Positions 60,084 through 64,000 of a stretch of 64,000 nt of DNA are shown here, piece after piece. The translations under genes and the position numbers were made by a program. The number at the start of each line of letters is the position of its first letter. Position 1 is the stretch's first letter. The notes under the pieces are model-generated. The model was not told the DNA's origin and ran no database searches. It was given only the letters and a program-made list of their open reading frames with translations. The stretch is from NCBI RefSeq assembly GCF_013179285.1, contig NZ_WVNW01000001.1:558001-622000 (forward strand). The letters run 5' to 3'. Origin of the DNA: Roseobacter sp. HKCCD6576-2. Its GTDB lineage: Bacteria; Pseudomonadota; Alphaproteobacteria; Rhodobacterales; Rhodobacteraceae.

Positions 60084-60983
60084 GTGCCGCATGCGATTTC
60101 TGCCGCAAGGCAAGGGCATTTGGCGATGCTGGCGTTTTCGGCTCTGGTTGCCGGATCCTTCTCGCTCGGTGGACAGATTGCAAATGAGATTGCGCCAACA
60201 GCGCTGAACGGGGTCCGATTTGCGCTGGCTGCGGCGGTGATCGGGGCCGTGATCGCGGCGCGGGGCGGCGGGTTTCGAACCGTCGCCGTCGCGCCGTGGC
60301 GGTATCTGATCTTGGGCGGACTCTTTGCAATCTATTTCGTGACCATGTTTGAAGGGTTGAAAACCGCGCCGCCGATCTCGGCGGCGGCGGTCTTCACCCT
60401 GACGCCGGTGATGGCGGCCGGGTTTGGCTGGCTCATGTTGCGCCAAATTACGACGCCGCGCATCGCTCTGGCGCTCAGCATCGGCGCGGCTGGGGCACTT
60501 TGGGTGATCTTTCGCGCCGATCTCTCGGCCCTATGGGCGTTTGAGATCGGGCGGGGCGAGTGGATCTATTTCTGGGGCTGTGTGTGTCACGCGGCCTATA
60601 CACCCGCCGTGCGGCTCTTGAACCGTGGTGAGCCGGTCTTGGTCTTCACCTTCGGCACTTTGGTGGCCTGTTCGGCGCTGGTCTTGATCTGGGGTTGGCG
60701 TGATGTTGTGGCGACCGATTGGAGCGGCCTGCGCCCATTGGTTTGGATCACATTGATCTATGTTGCGGTGTTCGCCAGCGCGCTGTCTTTCTTCCTGGTG
60801 CAATTCGCCACCCTACGCCTGCCAGCCGCGAAGGTCATGGCCTACACCTATCTAACGCCAAGCTGGGTGATCCTGTGGGAGATCGCACTTGGGCAGCCGG
60901 TGCCACCGGTTTTGGTGCTGGGCGGCATCGCGTTGACAGTCATGGCTTTGCTGATGCTCTTGAAAGACGACGCCACCGCTTGA
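60084..60983 (+). CDS. EamA/DMT-family transporter
   Basis: 299 residues with ten hydrophobic helices in two EamA repeats, typical of drug/metabolite exporters. GTG 60084 is the start, with GGAG six bases upstream inside the end of the lysR gene. Key features: MFEGLKTAPPISAAAVFTLTPVMAA in repeat 1 and VFASALSFFLVQFATLRLPAAKVMAYTYLTP in repeat 2 (both given in part). Coupled to lysR, so it may export a compound related to the AzoR substrate. Confidence 0.88.
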   Translation: MPHAISAARQGHLAMLAFSALVAGSFSLGGQIANEIAPTALNGVRFALAAAVIGAVIAARGGGFRTVAVAPWRYLILGGLFAIYFVTMFEGLKTAPPISAAAVFTLTPVMAAGFGWLMLRQITTPRIALALSIGAAGALWVIFRADLSALWAFEIGRGEWIYFWGCVCHAAYTPAVRLLNRGEPVLVFTFGTLVACSALVLIWGWRDVVATDWSGLRPLVWITLIYVAVFASALSFFLVQFATLRLPAAKVMAYTYLTPSWVILWEIALGQPVPPVLVLGGIALTVMALLMLLKDDATA

Positions 60984-61047
60984 CGTGGGTCAAGGAAAGG
61001 CGCGCGCAATCTGCCATTAAACTTGCGGTTGAAAGGAGGGCTTTGCG

Positions 61048-61542
61048 ATGCCTGCAGCAACCACCCGCGATGCGCTGATCGCCGTCACTGTCAAAGACTA
61101 CGCCAAGCTTGAGAAGCTGATCGCCGATATCCCCGCCGGTTTGGCGGAGCGGAAGCTTGAGGACGACACGTCGATCAAGGATGTGATTTGCCATCGCGCC
61201 CATTGGGGCGGGCTGTTCTTCAAATGGATCGATCAGGCTGCGGCCGGCGGGCCGGTGCATATGCCCGATGAGGGTGTGAAGTGGAACCAGCTCAAGCCTT
61301 ACAACGCCGATCTGCGGGAACGCTATGCCGATCTGTCGTGGGACGACGCCAGGGGCTGGCTGGCGCGGGAACATGAAAGGTTGCTGGCCTTCATGGAGGC
61401 GGGCACAGATGAGAGCCTTTATGGCGGGCCTTTTCCCACCACGTCGGGCTGGACCACGGGGCGCTATGCCGAGGCAAGCGGGCCCAGCCACTACCGATCT
61501 GCGGCGAAATTCATCCGCGCGTGTTTGAAGAAGGCCGGATGA
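61048..61542 (+). CDS. ClbS/DfsB-family four-helix-bundle protein
   Basis: 164 residues of the DinB-like ClbS/DfsB family. Landmarks: TTRDALIAVTVKDYAKLEKLI, SIKDVICHRAHWGGLFFKWI (His49/His52-type metal site), and WTTGRYAEASGPSHYRSA. The namesake ClbS hydrolyses colibactin and DfsB members act on DNA-reactive compounds, but most members are uncharacterised. No biosynthetic cluster is near, so self-resistance is not implied. Its stop is four bases from the convergent secreted-protein gene. Confidence 0.8.
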   Translation: MPAATTRDALIAVTVKDYAKLEKLIADIPAGLAERKLEDDTSIKDVICHRAHWGGLFFKWIDQAAAGGPVHMPDEGVKWNQLKPYNADLRERYADLSWDDARGWLAREHERLLAFMEAGTDESLYGGPFPTTSGWTTGRYAEASGPSHYRSAAKFIRACLKKAG

Positions 61543-61546
61543 AGCG

Positions 61547-62185
61547 TCACTCGGCCGGTAAATCTCGCACCCGAGCGCGCATCTCTTCGGGGAAGGCCGA
61601 GAGCGGCACACGGGTTAGATCATAGATGATCGTGCCAAGCGGGGCGGGCAGGGCCACCATCTGCTGCAGGCTATCGCCCGCACAGGTATAGGTGATCACC
61701 GGATTGAAGGTTTGCGGGCCAGGCGGCGGGGCAAGGGGCGCGGTTGCGCTCCCGCCTTCGGATGTCACCGTCATCTGCCCCGTCAGACCGCCTTCACCGC
61801 CCGGCAGATGGCAGATGTCGAGCATGCCACCCATTGCGGAGAGGTAACCGGCGCTGCTGATGGTCTGGGCATTCATCTCCATATGCGTCACATGCCCGTG
61901 CTCATCCTGGAAGACCGCATTGCCATCTGCGCCCATCGGGAAGGTTTCGAAAAACCCGTCTTCGTAGATGATCATCGCCACGGGGCGCCCGAAATCACTG
62001 AAATTGGCGCGCACATTGTTGGGCATGGAGCGTAACATCCGTTCCATGGCCTCGGGGATCGTGCTGGAGCCAACCCAAGCGCCGACCACACATGTTTCGA
62101 TCGGACCTACGGGGCCTTCACAGGTTTGGGTAAGTGCCGGGCTGGCCAAAGTGGCGGCGAGGATCGCGGGAATGAGCGCGCGCAT
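61547..62185 (-). CDS. Secreted protein of unknown function
   Basis: 212 residues with a signal peptide (MRALIPAILAATLASPALT). The mature part has a Met-rich stretch (MERMLRSMPNN) and a calycin-like or lipocalin-like strand pattern (ETCVVGAWVGSSTIPEAM, VITYTCAGDSLQQMVAL), with cysteines that may pair. I do not recognise the family. ATG 62185 follows AAGGATGCC. It lies 59 bases after the stop of the ArsR regulator, in the same direction, and may be its target. Confidence 0.72.
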   Translation of the reverse strand: MRALIPAILAATLASPALTQTCEGPVGPIETCVVGAWVGSSTIPEAMERMLRSMPNNVRANFSDFGRPVAMIIYEDGFFETFPMGADGNAVFQDEHGHVTHMEMNAQTISSAGYLSAMGGMLDICHLPGGEGGLTGQMTVTSEGGSATAPLAPPPGPQTFNPVITYTCAGDSLQQMVALPAPLGTIIYDLTRVPLSAFPEEMRARVRDLPAE

Positions 62186-62244
62186 GGGCATCCTTTCAGG
62201 TCTTAGATCAGTCTTACATAAGACGCGGATCCTGTCGCCTGCGT

Positions 62245-62571
62245 TCAATCAGTGCCCAATTCGCGCTCCAGAAAGGCTTCAAACGCATCCAGGTTCACCG
62301 GTTCGAACTGTCCGAACCCTTGCATCCAGACGGAGGCATCTTTCATCGCGTCTGGATCGAGCTTGCACCACTTTACCCGGCCGCGCTTCTCCTGCGTGAT
62401 CAGGCCCGCGCGGGTCAGGATCGTCAGATGTTTGGAAATCGCCGCGAGCGACATCTCAAAAGGCTCGGCCACGTCGGTCACCGCCATATCGTCCTCCAAG
62501 AGCATCGATAGAATCTGCCGCCGGGTTGGATCGGCCAGCGCGGCGAATGTGGTGTCGAGACGGTCAGACAT
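62245..62571 (-). CDS. ArsR-family winged-helix regulator
   Basis: 108 residues: DTTFAALADPTRRQILSMLLE and AISKHLTILTRAGLITQEKRGR form the ArsR HTH, with a short C-terminal helix. No metal-binding Cys pair, so it belongs to the metal-free group (SdpR/PagR-like). ATG 62571 sits 32 bases from a perfect palindrome (62604-62619), its probable operator, so it likely represses itself. Controls the downstream secreted protein and/or unknown genes. Confidence 0.88.
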   Translation of the reverse strand: MSDRLDTTFAALADPTRRQILSMLLEDDMAVTDVAEPFEMSLAAISKHLTILTRAGLITQEKRGRVKWCKLDPDAMKDASVWMQGFGQFEPVNLDAFEAFLERELGTD

Positions 62572-62603
62572 GACGTCGCTTAAACGCAGGCAAGGCCCAA
62601 TCG

Positions 62604-62619
62604 TCAACCATTTGGTTGA
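62604..62619. promoter_or_regulatory. Perfect 16-bp palindrome, probable ArsR operator
   Basis: TCAACCA (62604-62610) TT TGGTTGA (62613-62619) is a perfect inverted repeat. It matches the CAACCATTTGGTTG type motif found in front of SdpR-like ArsR regulators. It lies 33-48 bases upstream of the arsR start codon. Confidence 0.75.
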
Positions 62620-62671
62620 ATATGGTCTTGGTTGCTGTGTGAGGGGTCGCCTTTGTCGCACGGATATTATA

Positions 62672-62685
62672 TTGAGTAATATCAA
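62672..62685 (+). promoter_or_regulatory. Candidate FNR/FnrL box upstream of atpI
   Basis: TTGAG-TAAT-ATCAA matches the FNR consensus TTGAT-N4-ATCAA at nine of ten fixed positions. It sits within a 7-bp inverted repeat (ATATTGA 62669-62675, TCAATAT 62682-62688). It is 95 bases before the atpI ATG and 101 bases before the divergent arsR start, so either gene could be its target. Confidence 0.45.
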
Positions 62686-62779
62686 TATCTTATGGACTAC
62701 GTGAGAGCGTCTTTCGCGCGTTGACTCTGATCCCTGCGCGGCCTAGCTTCCGCCCGAACCTCAAAGGGGTGTCCTGCCG

Positions 62780-63097
62780 ATGCCTGACCAGCCTGATCCC
62801 GACCGCCTCAAGGCACTCGAGGAGCGGCTGGCCAAAGCAAAAGGCACGCAGGAGCCGAAGCCCCATATGGAGGAACATTATTCTCAGGCGCAGATGGCCT
62901 GGCGGATGGTGATAGAGTTGGTGGCCGGTCTCGGGATCGGATTTGGCATCGGCTACGGGTTGGACGTTCTCTTGGGCACCCAACCTTGGTTGATGGTGGT
63001 GTTTACGCTTCTCGGCTTCATCGCCGGGGTGAAGACGATGATCCGCTCCGCGCAGGAAATGCAGCGCGGGGCAGAGGCGAAAGACAAAGGGGAATAA
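62780..63097 (+). CDS. atpI: ATP synthase protein I / AtpZ-like
   Basis: 105 residues with two membrane helices ([22 protein letters not shown] and [19 protein letters not shown], each in part) after a charged helix; the standard AtpI/AtpZ protein at the head of the F0 operon. It aids c-ring assembly and Mg2+ handling. atpB begins three bases after its stop. A possible FNR box lies upstream. Confidence 0.93.
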   Translation: MPDQPDPDRLKALEERLAKAKGTQEPKPHMEEHYSQAQMAWRMVIELVAGLGIGFGIGYGLDVLLGTQPWLMVVFTLLGFIAGVKTMIRSAQEMQRGAEAKDKGE

Positions 63098-63100
63098 GAC

Positions 63101-63961
63101 GTGGCAGCGGATACGAACGCATCGGCAGAAACCAAACCAGCTTCTGGCGGGTCGGGTAAGATCATCGCCTATGGTCTGATCGCGGTAGCTGCGGTTCTGT
63201 TTATCCTCGGCCTGATGGACGACTATGAGAGTGGTCTTTCGATCCACCCGATGGATCAGTTCATCGTCGCGCCCTTCTTTGGCGGCGACACCGTGCATTG
63301 GTACACGGTGAGCAACACGACGGTCTGGATGGGTCTAGCGATCTTGGCGGTTGTCCTGCTGATGGTGGTCGGCACCCGCGGGCGTGCTGTGATCCCAAGC
63401 CGGGCGCAGTCGATCGCCGAGCTGGCCTATGGTTTCGTCCGCAAGATGGTGGAAGACGTGGCGGGCAAGGACGCGCTGCCGTATTTCCCGTATATCTTCA
63501 CGCTGTTCCTCTTCATCCTCTGCGCCAACTTCCTGGGCCTGATCCCCGGCAGCTTTACCTCGACATCGCATATCGCGGTGACTGCCGTAATGGCCGCCGC
63601 CGTCTTCATCACCGTGACGCTGCTGGGCTTCATCAAAAACGGCGCTGGGTTCCTCAGCCTGTTCTGGGTCTCCTCCGCGCCGCTGGTGCTGCGCCCGATC
63701 CTCGCTGTGATCGAGTTGATCTCTTACTTCGTGCGCCCCGTGAGCCACTCCATTCGTTTGGCCGGCAACGTCATGGCGGGCCACGCGGTTTTGAAAGTGT
63801 TTGCCGGGTTTGCCGGTGCGCTTGGCGCCGGTGCCGTGGCGCCGATCATCGGCGTTGTTGCAATCTACGGGCTGGAGGTGCTTGTGAGCGCGATCCAGGC
63901 CTATGTGTTCACCATTCTGACCTGCGTCTATCTGAAAGACGCGCTTCACCCGCATCACTAA
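63101..63961 (+). CDS. atpB: F0F1 ATP synthase subunit a
   Basis: 286-residue membrane subunit that forms the two half-channels of the proton path next to the c-ring. The essential Arg is R219 in [14 protein letters not shown], and the C-terminal [15 protein letters not shown] helix is conserved. GTG 63101 is the start, with GGGGAATAA upstream; the N-terminal 20 residues are low-complexity and may vary. The last 39 bases of the window belong to the gap before atpE, which lies outside. Confidence 0.95.
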   Translation: MAADTNASAETKPASGGSGKIIAYGLIAVAAVLFILGLMDDYESGLSIHPMDQFIVAPFFGGDTVHWYTVSNTTVWMGLAILAVVLLMVVGTRGRAVIPSRAQSIAELAYGFVRKMVEDVAGKDALPYFPYIFTLFLFILCANFLGLIPGSFTSTSHIAVTAVMAAAVFITVTLLGFIKNGAGFLSLFWVSSAPLVLRPILAVIELISYFVRPVSHSIRLAGNVMAGHAVLKVFAGFAGALGAGAVAPIIGVVAIYGLEVLVSAIQAYVFTILTCVYLKDALHPHH

Positions 63962-64000
63962 CGCGGGTCTGGTCAGGGTTCAGAAATCTCAGCCAATTCC

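Noticed and set aside
61048-61542. Colibactin-type biosynthetic cluster
   Set aside because: Only a ClbS-like fold is present; neighbouring genes have no PKS/NRPS content.
1-64000. tRNA, rRNA or CRISPR features
   Set aside because: I scanned for T-loop-like GTTCGAATC patterns, rRNA motifs and regular short repeats and saw none that hold up.

Overview
The window is a piece of chromosome from a high-GC alphaproteobacterium, most likely a member of the Rhodobacterales (Roseobacter/Paracoccaceae group). Grounds: the gene neighbourhoods (hisC-tyrC, phoH-ybeY-corC-lnt, DUF484-xerC, glcDEF, mipZ), a SAM/SAH riboswitch in front of metK (a class known almost only from Rhodobacterales), a phosphatidylcholine synthase, a split atpI/atpB start of the F0 operon, and a cysteine-free L31. 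Almost all of it is housekeeping. I see no prophage, insertion sequence, CRISPR array or tRNA/rRNA gene.

Layout. 1-5 kb: start of argD, a thioesterase, metF with divergent metR, a bacterial alternative oxidase, an inositol-phosphatase family gene and pcs. 5-12.7 kb: xerC and a DUF484 gene, transaldolase, priA, hisC-tyrC, an extensin-like secreted protein. 12.7-20.7 kb: DUF2125 protein, chaC, two small envelope genes, the glycolate oxidase operon glcD-glcE-(36-codon ORF)-glcF behind a large palindromic operator, and a secreted trypsin-like protease. 20.7-30.4 kb: hsp20 with a candidate sigma-32 promoter and a ROSE-like RNA thermometer, an MFS exporter, a glycosyltransferase-like gene, miaB, a pair of envelope proteins sharing an undescribed DPDGC domain, then phoH-ybeY-corC-lnt. 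30.4-38.1 kb: SAM/SAH riboswitch-metK, trmB, aroA, a GFA protein, cmk, and rpsA with a structured leader and strong terminator. 38.1-39 kb: a minus-strand cobalamin riboswitch driving a lone 100-codon gene. 39-46.5 kb: a six-gene peptide-type ABC operon with a RraA-like enzyme and a nitrilase-family amidase, read divergently from a LysR regulator. 46.7-51.6 kb: Tat-exported phosphatase phoX, mipZ, an AT-rich methyltransferase, rpmE and rplS. 51.9-57.8 kb: trmD-rimM-(46-aa membrane protein)-rpsP, chorismate mutase, four tandem GNAT acetyltransferases and ffh. 57.9-64 kb: a secreted protein, azoR with divergent lysR, an EamA transporter, a ClbS/DfsB-like protein, a secreted protein, an ArsR regulator with a perfect operator, and atpI-atpB.

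The parts most worth a second look are regulatory and accessory: the cobalamin-riboswitch orphan gene, the hsp20 leader, the glc operator and nested hairpins, a composite intergenic element present twice, the paired DPDGC-domain envelope proteins, the small ORFs at 18290 and 53317, and the four-fold GNAT array set inside the ffh-rpsP ribosomal cluster. No CDS shows a clear frameshift. Starts were moved to the best supported codon where the longest frame was implausible.
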